A DNA stretch of 43,207 nucleotides. Origin: Rhizobiaceae bacterium. Lineage in GTDB: Bacteria; Pseudomonadota; Alphaproteobacteria; Rhizobiales; Rhizobiaceae. The position numbers were made by a program, and so were the translations under genes. Positions 17,130 through 26,405 of this stretch are shown one piece after another (within the stretch, counting starts at the first letter, position 1; each line of letters opens with the position of its first letter). The stretch spans positions 1-43,207 of the forward strand of contig JASJDO010000013.1 of the NCBI GenBank assembly GCA_030065115.1, read 5' to 3'. The notes beneath the pieces are model-generated. The model was not told the DNA's origin and searched no databases. It saw nothing but the letters and a program-made list of their open reading frames with translations.

Positions 17130-17627
17130 TTAAGTTTTCACCCTGTTGAGCGCCGCACTAAATGCAAATGCAAAACTTTCACGATCATCCGGATTGAGAA
17201 AAGAACCAATATCCAATTCCTCACCACGCGAGTTCAAACGCATGGAGAGAATGCCGTATTCTTCATGGCGATTAACCTCAAACCTGGTCCAGAACGGGTT
17301 GAACACATGTTCTGAAACACGGCCTGAGGGATGAAATTTCTCAATCTTCAGTTCATTCCGCCCGACGGATACACGCTCCTTCGCTCTTGCCGAGCGATAG
17401 TTAAACTTGAACGCCGCATAGATAACCAGCACATCCAGCCCCATAAACAAAAAAACCGGCCATGCTCCCATAACCAGAAACAGTAGGCCGGAGATGAAGC
17501 AGGTGAACGCAATAAATGCCATTAGCCAAAGAAAGCCCATCCGACCAAGAGAACGGTAAGGCGTCAGCTCGGCGACAAAATCAGGCGTGGATGCATCAAG
17601 TTCCGGGTGTTTAGTATCTGAAGACAT
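17130..17627 (-). CDS. DUF2244 domain-containing membrane protein
   Basis: A 165-residue protein with two adjacent membrane helices (about 30-75: FLWLMAFIAFTCFISGLLFLV and WPVFLFMGLDVLVIYAAF) followed by a soluble domain. LTPYRSLGRMGF before the helices and the cytoplasmic NELKIEKFHPSGRVSEHVFNPFW block match DUF2244. Function unknown. It is divergent from nth with a 42-base gap, a neighbour pairing I recall from rhizobial genomes. Confidence 0.88.
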   Translation of the reverse strand: MSSDTKHPELDASTPDFVAELTPYRSLGRMGFLWLMAFIAFTCFISGLLFLVMGAWPVFLFMGLDVLVIYAAFKFNYRSARAKERVSVGRNELKIEKFHPSGRVSEHVFNPFWTRFEVNRHEEYGILSMRLNSRGEELDIGSFLNPDDRESFAFAFSAALNRVKT

Positions 17628-17669
17628 GCCCTATAGTTTAGCGGGAAATCATTAAACAGACAGAGCAAA

Positions 17670-18401
17670 ATGGTCGCACGAAAAAAACGCTTACCCCGCA
17701 CCAAATACACCAAGGAAGAGATTACCGAAATTTTCTCAAGGTTTCGAGAATACAGGCCCGAGCCCAAAGGTGAACTGGAGCATGTCAATCCGTTTACGCT
17801 TGTGGTGGCCGTCGCTCTGTCCGCACAGGCAACGGATGCAGGGGTAAACCGGGCTACCCGCGAATTGTTCAAAGTGGCAGATACGCCAGAAAAAATGCTG
17901 GCTCTGGGCGAGGAAAAAGTTCGCGACTACATAAAGACCATCGGCCTATACAGAAACAAGGCCAAGAACGTCATTGCGCTGAGCCAGAAGCTGATTGACG
18001 ATTTTGACAGCATAGTCCCGCAAACACGCGAAGAACTGGTAACGTTGCCGGGTGTGGGACGCAAAACCGCGAATGTGGTCATGTCCATGGCGTTTGGTAT
18101 TCCAACCATGGCGGTTGATACACACATCCTGCGCATCGGCATGCGAACCGGCCTGGCTCCTGCAAAAACACCAGATGATGTCGAAGCCATATTGATGAAG
18201 ATCATCCCGGAAGAATTCCTCTATCACGCACACCATTGGCTCATTCTTCACGGACGCTATATGTGTGTGGCAAGAAAACCAAAATGTGATGAATGCATCA
18301 TCGCGGATTTGTGCAAGTCCAAAGAGAAAACCTGTGACGTTCCTGCACATATCGTACCCATCACTGATCAGGTTATTCCCGTTGCGCCGGGAAAAAGCTA
18401 G
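17670..18401 (+). CDS. nth: Endonuclease III (DNA glycosylase/AP lyase)
   Basis: Removes oxidised pyrimidines and cuts the resulting abasic site. The 243-residue product has the helix-hairpin-helix LPGVGRKTANVV with catalytic Lys132, the catalytic Asp150 in MAVDTHILRI, and a [4Fe-4S] cluster signature C-x6-C-x2-C-x5-C in CVARKPKCDECIIADLC. The N-terminus is about 20 residues longer than in E. coli, common in this group. Its TAG overlaps the stop of the convergent CysZ-like gene in the palindrome CTAG (18398-18401). Confidence 0.97.
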   Translation: MVARKKRLPRTKYTKEEITEIFSRFREYRPEPKGELEHVNPFTLVVAVALSAQATDAGVNRATRELFKVADTPEKMLALGEEKVRDYIKTIGLYRNKAKNVIALSQKLIDDFDSIVPQTREELVTLPGVGRKTANVVMSMAFGIPTMAVDTHILRIGMRTGLAPAKTPDDVEAILMKIIPEEFLYHAHHWLILHGRYMCVARKPKCDECIIADLCKSKEKTCDVPAHIVPITDQVIPVAPGKS

Positions 18402-19084
18402 GCGTTGGACGCAGCCTCCGCGCTGACCGCCTTGTGCAAATGAACCATAAGCGCCGAGGCAAAGACAGGGGTGAACAAGTTCAAAACCGGAACACTCATA
18501 AACGCTGCTATGATCAATCCGGCAAGAAACACTTCCAGGGAGTATTTCTTGAGGATCCCCTTGGCATCATCCTCTGATCGAAACCGCATCGTCGCAAACT
18601 GAAAATATTCGCGACCCAGCAGAAAACCGTTGAGCAAAAAGAAAATAATTACGCCGAACCCTGCAAACCAAACCAGCATCAGAGCCAACAGATTTGCGCC
18701 GACCACAAACGCCCCGAATTTAAGGGCAAGTAGAATGGCCGGGCCAAACGGCACACCCTGACCTGGCTCATCATCGGGATAACGAACCCGTTCAACATGC
18801 TCGGCAATGTCATCAAGAAAAAGACCTGCAAAAATGGCCGTAACCGGCGCAAGCAGAAACCCTGCAGCAACAAAAACGCCAGCACCCAGGACCCAAACAA
18901 GTATACCAACAAGCCACGACCACCCTTCGATGAAAGGAATCACATAAACGGTCATCAAATTGTTGAGCAGAAACCAAAGCCCGAAAAACAACAGAATAGT
19001 CAGCCCAAGGGATTTCAGAACCACCATGCGTGATCTGGCAGACAGAAGTCCACTTACTGCTTTTCTGGCGGATGCGATGACCAA
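18398..19084 (-). CDS. EI24/CysZ-like membrane protein
   Basis: A 228-residue integral membrane protein with about five or six helices, including LGLTILLFFGLWFLLNN, VGILVWVLGAGVFVAAGFLLA, FAGFGVIIFFLLNGFLLG and VFLAGLIIAAFMSVPVLNLFTPVFASALMVH. The last stretch is characteristic of the EI24/CysZ family, whose E. coli member is linked to sulfate uptake; sulfate transport here is unproven. TTG at 19084 is used as start: AAGGAA is about eight bases upstream and the N-terminus (MVIASARKAVSGLLSA) matches relatives as remembered. It is divergent from the adenosine kinase gene and overlaps nth tail to tail. Confidence 0.82.
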   Translation of the reverse strand: MVIASARKAVSGLLSARSRMVVLKSLGLTILLFFGLWFLLNNLMTVYVIPFIEGWSWLVGILVWVLGAGVFVAAGFLLAPVTAIFAGLFLDDIAEHVERVRYPDDEPGQGVPFGPAILLALKFGAFVVGANLLALMLVWFAGFGVIIFFLLNGFLLGREYFQFATMRFRSEDDAKGILKKYSLEVFLAGLIIAAFMSVPVLNLFTPVFASALMVHLHKAVSAEAASNA

Positions 19085-19194
19085 AGCTAATTTCCTTTCG
19101 CCTTTCAGATAGGTAACGCTTTGTGGCGAAACAAGAACAGGCTTTCAATTGGCGCGCGATGCGTTTATTGAAACCTCGTAATCTGGAGAATACA

Positions 19195-20196
19195 ATGACT
19201 GATCATGCCTACGACGTCCTGACCATCGGTAACGCAATTGTGGACATTATCGCACGGTGCGAAGATGACTTTCTTGTCAAAAATGACATCACAAAGGGCG
19301 CCATGAACCTGATTGATATGGATCGGGCAGAAGCCCTTTATCAGGCAATGGGGCCAGCAGTTGAAACCTCTGGAGGCAGTGCAGGAAATACTGCGGCCGG
19401 GATCGCGAGTTTTGGTGGCAAGGCAGCTTATATCGGCAAGGTAGCGGACGATCATCTTGGCAAAGTGTTTCGCCACGACATCACAGCAATTGGCGTTACT
19501 TACGAAACCAAGGCGCTGGAAAAAGGTGAAACCACGGCCCGTTCCATGATCTTTGTAACACCGGATGGTGAGCGCTCAATGAACACGTATCTTGGGGCCT
19601 GCGTGAAACTGACAGCAGATGATATTGATCCGGGTCTGGTGCAGGATTCAGCCATTACCTATTTTGAAGGATACTTGTGGGATCCAGAGAATGCAAAGGA
19701 TGCAATTCGGGAAGCTGCCCGTCTTGCCCATGCTAGTCATCGCAAGGTCGCAATGACCCTGTCAGATTCATTCTGTGTCGATCGATACCGTGATGAGTTT
19801 TTAGAGTTGATCACGTCTGGAACCGTGGACATTGTTTTTGCCAATGATGCAGAACTCAAATCACTCTACCAAACCTCGGATCTTGCTTCCGCCATCAATG
19901 CCATCAAAGAGGTTTGCCCACTAACTGCCGTGACCAAGGGTGAAGAAGGTTCAATTGTCGTAACCAGAGAAGGCACTCAGGAGGTCGATGCACATCCAAT
20001 AGAGAGTCTGGTTGATACAACCGGTGCTGGTGATCTTTATGCTGGCGGGTTTTTGTTTGGCCTAACGCATGGTGAAAACCTTGCAAATTGCGCCCGTCTT
20101 GGTGGACTAGCTGCGGCAGAAGTTATCCAGCACATTGGCCCGCGTCCGCAAGTTTCTTTAAAAGACCTTGCACAACAAAACGGCTTTCAGGTTTAG
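19195..20196 (+). CDS. Adenosine kinase (PfkB family)
   Basis: Phosphorylates adenosine, or possibly another nucleoside, with ATP. The 333-residue product has the PfkB features SGGSAGNTAAGIASFGGKAAY near 59-79, the signature DTTGAGDLYAGGF with catalytic Asp in GAGD, and VFANDAELKSLY. It belongs to the alphaproteobacterial group usually named adenosine kinase, but nucleoside specificity is by homology. ATG at 19195 has GGAG at a good distance and gives MTDHAYDVLTIGNAIVDI; an upstream in-frame start at 19123 adds no conserved sequence. It converges on mutS. Confidence 0.92.
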   Translation: MTDHAYDVLTIGNAIVDIIARCEDDFLVKNDITKGAMNLIDMDRAEALYQAMGPAVETSGGSAGNTAAGIASFGGKAAYIGKVADDHLGKVFRHDITAIGVTYETKALEKGETTARSMIFVTPDGERSMNTYLGACVKLTADDIDPGLVQDSAITYFEGYLWDPENAKDAIREAARLAHASHRKVAMTLSDSFCVDRYRDEFLELITSGTVDIVFANDAELKSLYQTSDLASAINAIKEVCPLTAVTKGEEGSIVVTREGTQEVDAHPIESLVDTTGAGDLYAGGFLFGLTHGENLANCARLGGLAAAEVIQHIGPRPQVSLKDLAQQNGFQV

Positions 20197-20201
20197 ACTG
20201 C

Positions 20202-20216
20202 TGCAATCTGATTGCA
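20202..20216. repeat. Short palindrome between adenosine kinase and mutS stops
   Basis: TGCAATC-T-GATTGCA (20202-20216) is a perfect 15-base palindrome in the 31-base gap between two convergent genes. A stem of five pairs with a five-base loop could form, but no U-tract follows on either strand, so a terminator is not supported. Confidence 0.3.
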
Positions 20217-20227
20217 TCGAAAGCTGG

Positions 20228-22930
20228 TTAAGTCTTTTTTCCGAGTATCTGTGCGCGCAGATCATACAAGGCTTGCAAAGCTTCGCGAGGGGACAGATCG
20301 TCAGGTGAAATCTCTTCCAGCGCGCTGACAAGTTCAGATTCGAGATTTTTTTCTGTGTTTTTGGGTGGCTGCGGCTCAACTGAAAACAGTGGCAAATCAT
20401 CTATGAGGGTGTGGATTGCACCGGAGCGCTCACCTGATTCAAGTTGCGCAAGCACATCTTTTGCTCTTGATACGACCGCCTCCGGCAGACCAGCGAGACC
20501 TGCAACCTGAATTCCGTAAGAGCGGTCAGCGGTTCCAGACACAACTTCATGCAGAAAGATAACCTCTCCTTCCCATTCCCGAACTTTCATGGTCACGTTA
20601 GACAGCCGGTCGAGTGGTTCTGCGAGGGCTGTCAATTCATGATAATGCGTAGCAAAGAGTGTTCTGCAGCGATTTGCCTTGTGCAAATATTCGATTGCTG
20701 CCCAGGCGATGGAAAGACCGTCAAATGTCGCCGTTCCCCGACCAATCTCATCCAGAATAACAAACGAGCGTTCAGCAGCCTGATTTAGAATAGCTGCGGT
20801 TTCAACCATCTCTACCATGAAGGTTGAACGACCTCGCGCAAGATCATCTGCTGCGCCTACCCGACTAAACAACCGATCAACAATGCCAATGTGAGCCTTA
20901 CTCGCCGGAACAAATCCACCCATTTGAGCCATAATCACTATCAAGGCATTCTGACGCAAAAAAGTGGACTTACCACCCATATTTGGGCCGGTTAGAAGCC
21001 AGAGTTGACCTACGTCCTCTCCAGTTAAATCACAATCATTGGCCACAAAAGGGTCTGCGGCTTCGCTGCGCAATACCTGTTCAACGACTGGATGTCTGCC
21101 GCCTTCAACATTAAATGCCAGACTACCATCAACCTTGGGCCGAACGTAGTTCAAGCTTTCAGCAAGCTTAGCCTGACTTTGGGATACATCGAGCACAGAC
21201 AATGCAGAAGCAGCATTGTTCAACACTTCAGACTGCTGCAACACGCTTGCAACCAGTTGATCGAATATTCCCAACTCAATTTGCAACGCCTGCCCGGCAG
21301 CGTTAGCGATCTTGCTTTCAATGTCAGCCAACTCAGTTGTGGTAAAACGCATGGCATTGGCCAAAGTCTGGCGGTGAATGAATGTCGCCTTGGCGTCATC
21401 ACTGGTTAGTTGATCAGCATTGTTTGCGGTAACTTCGATAAAATATCCAAGCACATTGTTATGCTTGATCTTGAGGTTTTTAACGCCTGTCTGCCTTGAG
21501 TAGTCAGCCTGCATGGAGGCAATGATACGCCTGCTTTCATCCCTGAGGCTGCGTAATTCATCCAGTTCAGAATGATATCCTTCCCGGACAAACCCGCCAT
21601 CACGGGCCAGAAGAGGCAGTTCATCTGCAAGACCCGATGCAAGCAAATCATCCAACTGTTTCGGGATGCCGGCGAGATCGTTCAATGCAGATGCAATCTC
21701 TGTCGGAACATTTTGACCTTGCAACAGTTCATGGACCTGTCGGGATACTGTTATTGAACTCCGGACTGCAGCCAAATCCCTCGGGCCACCGCGATTCAAT
21801 GACAAACGTGAAACGGCGCGCGCCATGTCTGGTGCCTGTTTCAGATTTTCGCGCACTTGATCTGCCAGGCTTGCCTGACTGAGCAGAAACTCTACGCTGT
21901 CCTGACGATTTTTGATTTCATCGACATCTTTAAGCGGGCTCATCATACGCTCCGCCAGCAATCTGGCACCAGGTCCGGTCAGCGTACGGTTCATCGCATT
22001 CAAGAGACTTCCTTTGACCTCACCGGAAAGCGTTCGAGAAAGTTCAAGATTGGCTCTGGTTGCAGCATCAATGAACAGGGTCGCGCCCGAATCTTCCCGC
22101 ATCAGCCGCATCAAGGCGGGCCGTTCGCCAATCTGGGTTTTCTCCACATAAGCGAGTGCTGCACCAGCTGCAGAAATTTCTGCACGCGAAAAAGAGTCAA
22201 ACCCGTCCAATGAGGCAACCCCATAAGTCTCGGTCAACCGCTCCTGAGCCAATTGACTGTCGAAGAAGGAGTTCGCCTCAATAGTGATTGCTCGATCATC
22301 AAGATGAATTCGCGAACGGATTTCTTCCTCGTGATACAAAGTATCTGACAGAACGAGCTCTCTCGGTTCAAGGCGGGCAAGGGTGGCTCCCAATTCCATC
22401 AAACTGGTGGAACAGACTGAGAAACTCCCGGTAGAAATATCAATCCAGGAAAGTGCCAGATCGCTCTCGGATTCTCCGCGCCGAATGCGAACGAGGGTTA
22501 CAAGAAAGTTTGAACTTGCCGGGTCGAGCAGTTTTTCTTCCGTGATGGTGCCAGGTGTCACCAAGCGAACCACATCGCGGCGTACTACCGCCTTTGATCC
22601 GCGCTTCTTTGCCTCAGCCGGATCTTCTGTTTGCTCACAAACCGCGACCCTATACCCAAGCGCTATCAGTCGTTGAAGATAATCTTCCGCTGCATGCACT
22701 GGCACACCGCACATCGGGATATCTTCACCCAGATGCTTTCCACGTTTGGTCAGGGTAATGCCCAAAGCGCGGGAAGCTGTCTCGGCATCATCGAAAAACA
22801 GCTCGTAAAAATCACCCATCCGGTAAAAAAGAAGCGAATCCTGATTGACCGATTTGATTTCGGCGTATTGCTGCATCATCGGCGTAGGCGCAGCGGATTT
22901 TTCTTCTGATTTTTGCAACACGATTGACAA
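20228..22930 (-). CDS. mutS: DNA mismatch repair protein MutS
   Basis: Recognises mispairs and small loops and recruits MutL. The 900-residue product has the mispair-wedge motif [13 protein letters not shown] near residues 36-48 (the Phe-x-Glu), the core lever domains, and the ATPase with Walker [17 protein letters not shown] near 645-660, Walker [17 protein letters not shown], and [13 protein letters not shown]. The C-terminal helix-turn-helix and dimerisation tail is present. Start choice is uncertain: TTG at 22930 has no clear ribosome site; GTG at 22921 and ATGs at residues 18-19 ([11 protein letters not shown]) are alternatives, and the N-terminus varies in the family. It follows olsB on the same strand with about 116 bases between. 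Confidence 0.96.
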   Translation of the reverse strand: MSIVLQKSEEKSAAPTPMMQQYAEIKSVNQDSLLFYRMGDFYELFFDDAETASRALGITLTKRGKHLGEDIPMCGVPVHAAEDYLQRLIALGYRVAVCEQTEDPAEAKKRGSKAVVRRDVVRLVTPGTITEEKLLDPASSNFLVTLVRIRRGESESDLALSWIDISTGSFSVCSTSLMELGATLARLEPRELVLSDTLYHEEEIRSRIHLDDRAITIEANSFFDSQLAQERLTETYGVASLDGFDSFSRAEISAAGAALAYVEKTQIGERPALMRLMREDSGATLFIDAATRANLELSRTLSGEVKGSLLNAMNRTLTGPGARLLAERMMSPLKDVDEIKNRQDSVEFLLSQASLADQVRENLKQAPDMARAVSRLSLNRGGPRDLAAVRSSITVSRQVHELLQGQNVPTEIASALNDLAGIPKQLDDLLASGLADELPLLARDGGFVREGYHSELDELRSLRDESRRIIASMQADYSRQTGVKNLKIKHNNVLGYFIEVTANNADQLTSDDAKATFIHRQTLANAMRFTTTELADIESKIANAAGQALQIELGIFDQLVASVLQQSEVLNNAASALSVLDVSQSQAKLAESLNYVRPKVDGSLAFNVEGGRHPVVEQVLRSEAADPFVANDCDLTGEDVGQLWLLTGPNMGGKSTFLRQNALIVIMAQMGGFVPASKAHIGIVDRLFSRVGAADDLARGRSTFMVEMVETAAILNQAAERSFVILDEIGRGTATFDGLSIAWAAIEYLHKANRCRTLFATHYHELTALAEPLDRLSNVTMKVREWEGEVIFLHEVVSGTADRSYGIQVAGLAGLPEAVVSRAKDVLAQLESGERSGAIHTLIDDLPLFSVEPQPPKNTEKNLESELVSALEEISPDDLSPREALQALYDLRAQILGKKT

Positions 22931-23046
22931 CCCGGCACGGCGAAATGAATGATAGCTGAAGATCGCTTATAGGCTCGCGTAAGGCAAGTAATGGCCAAAA
23001 GAATCGCAAACCATCCACAAAGAGACCCGAGATCAGTTTCAGAGGA

Positions 23047-23883
23047 TCAACCCCGATGACGCTCCGCAGTCGCACCGTAATATTTGACATAACGCGGATT
23101 GATTGACTCAACTGGAAGCACAACCAAAACATCGATCGTTCCAAAATCGGTATCAGGAACCGCATCTGACGAGAACATAGCGCCTAATCTCAGATAACCC
23201 TTTATCAGTGGCGGGAGAATTCTAATGGCAGATTTCGGAGAACCCTGCTCAGACGTAAACTGCCGCATGTCGATGCGATCAGGTCGCTTTGATGTCACCT
23301 GCCAGTCTTCAGCAAGCGGCGCATGTTCGACCAGAAAGCCAAGTGCTTCTGAGATTTGCGAAACGTTCAATGTGGGAAAGGATGCACACCCGAACATGAC
23401 ATCGGCACCCTGTTTCAATGCATAGTCCCAGGTTCCATGCCAGAGGAGTTCCATTGTCCGTTTGTCTCGGAATTCTGGCAGGATACATGACCGCCCCAGT
23501 TCCATGAACCGTTTCTCCGAATGCTTTTCAAGCATGCCAGAAACATCAAACTCAGAACTTGAATAAAACTCCGACGGGCCGACCTCGCCTTTTCGTACCA
23601 TGAACCGCTGAGTACCTACGAGTATATTTTCTCCATTGGTTCTGCGGGAAAATATCAGCAGGTGATCACATCTTGAATCGTGAGAATCTGCTTCAAGCTT
23701 CAATCGATCGCGATCTTCTGTTTTTTCAGCATCCAGTTCATCACAGAAAACCCGGTATCGAAGAGCTTGAGCCATCTCCACTTCATCCGTGGTAATCGCG
23801 AGCCTGGTTTCAAATGTTCCCAGCCTGCCGCTGATATAGTGGTCAGATTTCTGCCCTTGTGCCTGAATTTCAGAAGTGCTCAA
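23047..23883 (-). CDS. olsB: L-ornithine N(alpha)-acyltransferase OlsB
   Basis: Adds a 3-hydroxyacyl chain from ACP to ornithine, making lyso-ornithine lipid, the first step to the phosphorus-free ornithine lipids of rhizobia. The 278-residue product has the OlsB/hemolysin-type GNAT features: ETRLAITTDEVEMAQALRYRVF, MELGRSCILPEFRDKRTM, LLWHGTWDYALKQGADVMFG, and the C-terminal INPRYVKYYG. Start is TTG at 23883 with GGGAT about seven bases upstream. No olsA (the second acyltransferase) is in the window. It lies between a hybrid kinase (49 bases upstream) and mutS on the same strand. Confidence 0.93.
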   Translation of the reverse strand: MSTSEIQAQGQKSDHYISGRLGTFETRLAITTDEVEMAQALRYRVFCDELDAEKTEDRDRLKLEADSHDSRCDHLLIFSRRTNGENILVGTQRFMVRKGEVGPSEFYSSSEFDVSGMLEKHSEKRFMELGRSCILPEFRDKRTMELLWHGTWDYALKQGADVMFGCASFPTLNVSQISEALGFLVEHAPLAEDWQVTSKRPDRIDMRQFTSEQGSPKSAIRILPPLIKGYLRLGAMFSSDAVPDTDFGTIDVLVVLPVESINPRYVKYYGATAERHRG

Positions 23884-23932
23884 AGATTTGATCCCAGGAT
23901 ACCCTCTAACTTCTATTTAGGCAGTAAGCCAG

Positions 23933-26293
23933 TTAAGCAAGGTTTGCAATTTCAAGCACATCGGCCGGGTTCAGCGGCTTGGTCAAAAAGCCGTTTGCGC
24001 CCGCAAGTGTAGTTTCATCACGGGTTTCGGATTGTTCATCAGCGGTCAGAATGAATATTGATACTTTGGCGAGGTCCTGATTTGAGTGGTCTCTGATGCG
24101 GGTCAGCGCTGTCATCCCGTCCATAACAGGCATTTGCAAATCCATCAGAACAAGATCGAAGACTTCATCATTTGTCCGTTCTTCCAAGAGGGAAATCGCT
24201 TCAGCTCCGGTCGTCGCACGTACTACGGAGTGCCCCGCCTTCTCCAGAATTGACCGCGCAAGCAGAGCATTGATGTCATTGTCTTCAGCCAGGAGAACAC
24301 GCCTTGGCTTGTCGCTCTGGACAATCGCTTTCGCATATTGATTCACACTCGAATGATCATTGCGACTTGCTTGTCTATTTGCTTCGCCAGGTCCATGAAT
24401 CAACATGCTGATCAGTGAAGAACTTCTAAGTGGTTTGATGAGATATCCATCAAACCCGGCACGCCGCAGTTCTTCGATCTTCAATCTCTCCTGGGGATTG
24501 ATAAGAACCACCATCCGCTCAGAGATTTGTGCCTGAGCTTCAATCAATGGCGAGATATCGTCAAATCCCTTCAGACAATCGAAATCCACTATCAGTGTTC
24601 CAAGATTGCCTGCTTCGAGATGTTGGGCAAACTCCCCATATCCTAAACAGGTAAGGCTCTCACCGCCATGATCAGCCACATATTCCGCAATCGTCTGAGC
24701 CAGTTGTTGTGAGCCCGCCACAATTGTAATATTTTTACCGTGAAGTTGATCGGATTGTAGCCCCGTTACTTTTGGATCGAGATTGGGTAGGTGGAACACA
24801 AATTCACTGCCGACTCCCATTTCGCTTTGAACTGACAAATTGCCACCCATGGTCTCAACAATTTTCTTGGTAATCGCCAGGCCGAGCCCCGCGCCACCAT
24901 GTTTTCGTGTACTTTCTGAATCAGCCTGTGCGAACTCTTCAAAGATCAGTGTCTGATCCTGTTCCGGGATACCGGGTCCGGTGTCCGCAATATGAAAACT
25001 GAGATTTGGTAATCCGCCTATCTTTCCTTGCAGAAGGCGTACTTGCACACCGCCATGTTCCGTGAACTTGATTGCGTTTCCAATCAGGTTGATCAGAACC
25101 TGGCGCAACCTGCCGGCATCAACTTCCACCGTATTCGGTACACAACTGGAGATATAGGAGGCTATTGCAATGCCTTTGTTATGCGCACGGGAAGAAAGAA
25201 GTTCGCAGACATCTTCAACCAGCTTTCCAGGATCAATCAGAGAATTTCTCAACTCAAGCTTATTGGCTTCGATCAGGGTCGTATCCAATATATCTTCAAT
25301 CAGGGTTAGCAATGCAGCTCCTGATTCATGAACCGCCTCAACATAGTTTCCTTGCTCAGGTGTGAGCGGAGTATCAGCTAATAATCCCGACATACCGAGA
25401 ATGCCATTCAGCGGCGTCCGCATTTCATGACTGACATTGGCAAGAAACCGAGACTTGGCATGGCTTGCTGCTTCCGCCTTGTTCCGTGCTTCCCGTAGTT
25501 CAATTTCCACTAGTTTCTGATCCGTTATATCACGGGCGACCGTTCTGAGTGTATTGACTCCGGTCAATTCATCTCTGATTGGCAAATCGAGCCAAAGAAG
25601 CCAACGAACGCCTTTCAGGGTTTCCAGTTTAATTTCCCGAATGTTCGTAACCGCAGGAAAGGCTTCAAGAGTATTCTCCTGCAGGATCACCGGACTGAAT
25701 GGACGACCGACGAGTGGCCTCTCTTTACTGTCGAATAGATCTAAAAATGCCGTATTGGCAAAAACTGCCACCCCATCATGATCGCGGTGTAAAAGCATGT
25801 CGCCAAATGCTTCTGCCAGGCTGCGATAGCGCTCCTCGCTTTCACGCAATTCCCAGGTACGATCTTCTAACGCTTCGTACTTCGATTGCAGGTCAACGTC
25901 ATCGTTCAAATTATGTCGGCGGGCACGGCTCAACTGGAGCCAATTGATGGTTACAGCACCTAATCCGACAACGAAAGTGGCGAGGATCACAAACTCAACT
26001 GGAACAACAGTGTTCAGGAACAGCGCCACACTGGACAGGCCAACAATAAGAATGAGGCTGATCGAAAGCGCGGTCCTTAATTGTGCACCTCTTGAGTTCC
26101 GCAAGCCGTCTTGAGGGAGCAAAAGTGAGTTGGATGCAAGCCGTCGGCGAAACTTGATTTCTTCTGTTTTGGCATCATGAACAATACTCGCGTTCAACGC
26201 ATCAGCACGATTTGGCTGCTCAGCTACAATCCCCGATTTTTGAATATCGCGAATAAGCTTCCACGCATCTGGTTCTTTGCTGGGCTTTGACAT
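23933..26293 (-). CDS. Membrane hybrid sensor histidine kinase with PAS and two receiver domains
   Basis: A 786-residue signalling protein. After a cytoplasmic start come two membrane helices (about 75-125), a short coiled stretch, a PAS domain (about 150-265), the histidine phosphotransfer domain with His289 in FLANVSHEMRTPLNGILG, and an HATPase with N box LINLIGNAIKFTEHGG, DTGPGIPEQD and GGAGLGLAITKK. Two receivers follow. The first keeps Asp570 and the conserved Lys (LIKPL) but has AGS where the metal-binding acidic pair should be, so it looks degenerate. The second is complete (EDND, Asp718 in LMDLQMPVMDG, LTKPLN). The partner and signal are unknown. It heads the minus-strand run with olsB and mutS. 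Confidence 0.93.
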   Translation of the reverse strand: MSKPSKEPDAWKLIRDIQKSGIVAEQPNRADALNASIVHDAKTEEIKFRRRLASNSLLLPQDGLRNSRGAQLRTALSISLILIVGLSSVALFLNTVVPVEFVILATFVVGLGAVTINWLQLSRARRHNLNDDVDLQSKYEALEDRTWELRESEERYRSLAEAFGDMLLHRDHDGVAVFANTAFLDLFDSKERPLVGRPFSPVILQENTLEAFPAVTNIREIKLETLKGVRWLLWLDLPIRDELTGVNTLRTVARDITDQKLVEIELREARNKAEAASHAKSRFLANVSHEMRTPLNGILGMSGLLADTPLTPEQGNYVEAVHESGAALLTLIEDILDTTLIEANKLELRNSLIDPGKLVEDVCELLSSRAHNKGIAIASYISSCVPNTVEVDAGRLRQVLINLIGNAIKFTEHGGVQVRLLQGKIGGLPNLSFHIADTGPGIPEQDQTLIFEEFAQADSESTRKHGGAGLGLAITKKIVETMGGNLSVQSEMGVGSEFVFHLPNLDPKVTGLQSDQLHGKNITIVAGSQQLAQTIAEYVADHGGESLTCLGYGEFAQHLEAGNLGTLIVDFDCLKGFDDISPLIEAQAQISERMVVLINPQERLKIEELRRAGFDGYLIKPLRSSSLISMLIHGPGEANRQASRNDHSSVNQYAKAIVQSDKPRRVLLAEDNDINALLARSILEKAGHSVVRATTGAEAISLLEERTNDEVFDLVLMDLQMPVMDGMTALTRIRDHSNQDLAKVSIFILTADEQSETRDETTLAGANGFLTKPLNPADVLEIANLA

Positions 26294-26405
26294 GTGTTAC
26301 TAACGATTGTTCTGGGCTCACTTCAGAGCCAAAATTCGCCAGCAATGGTAAGCCAAAATGATTGAAAAACAGTTTCGCAACCAAAGTGTGGCGCGAAATT
26401 CATGT

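Noticed and set aside
26315-26330. Hairpin GGCTC-TGAAGT-GAGCC downstream of comM as terminator
   Set aside because: Five-pair stem without a U-tract on the minus strand; too weak to call.
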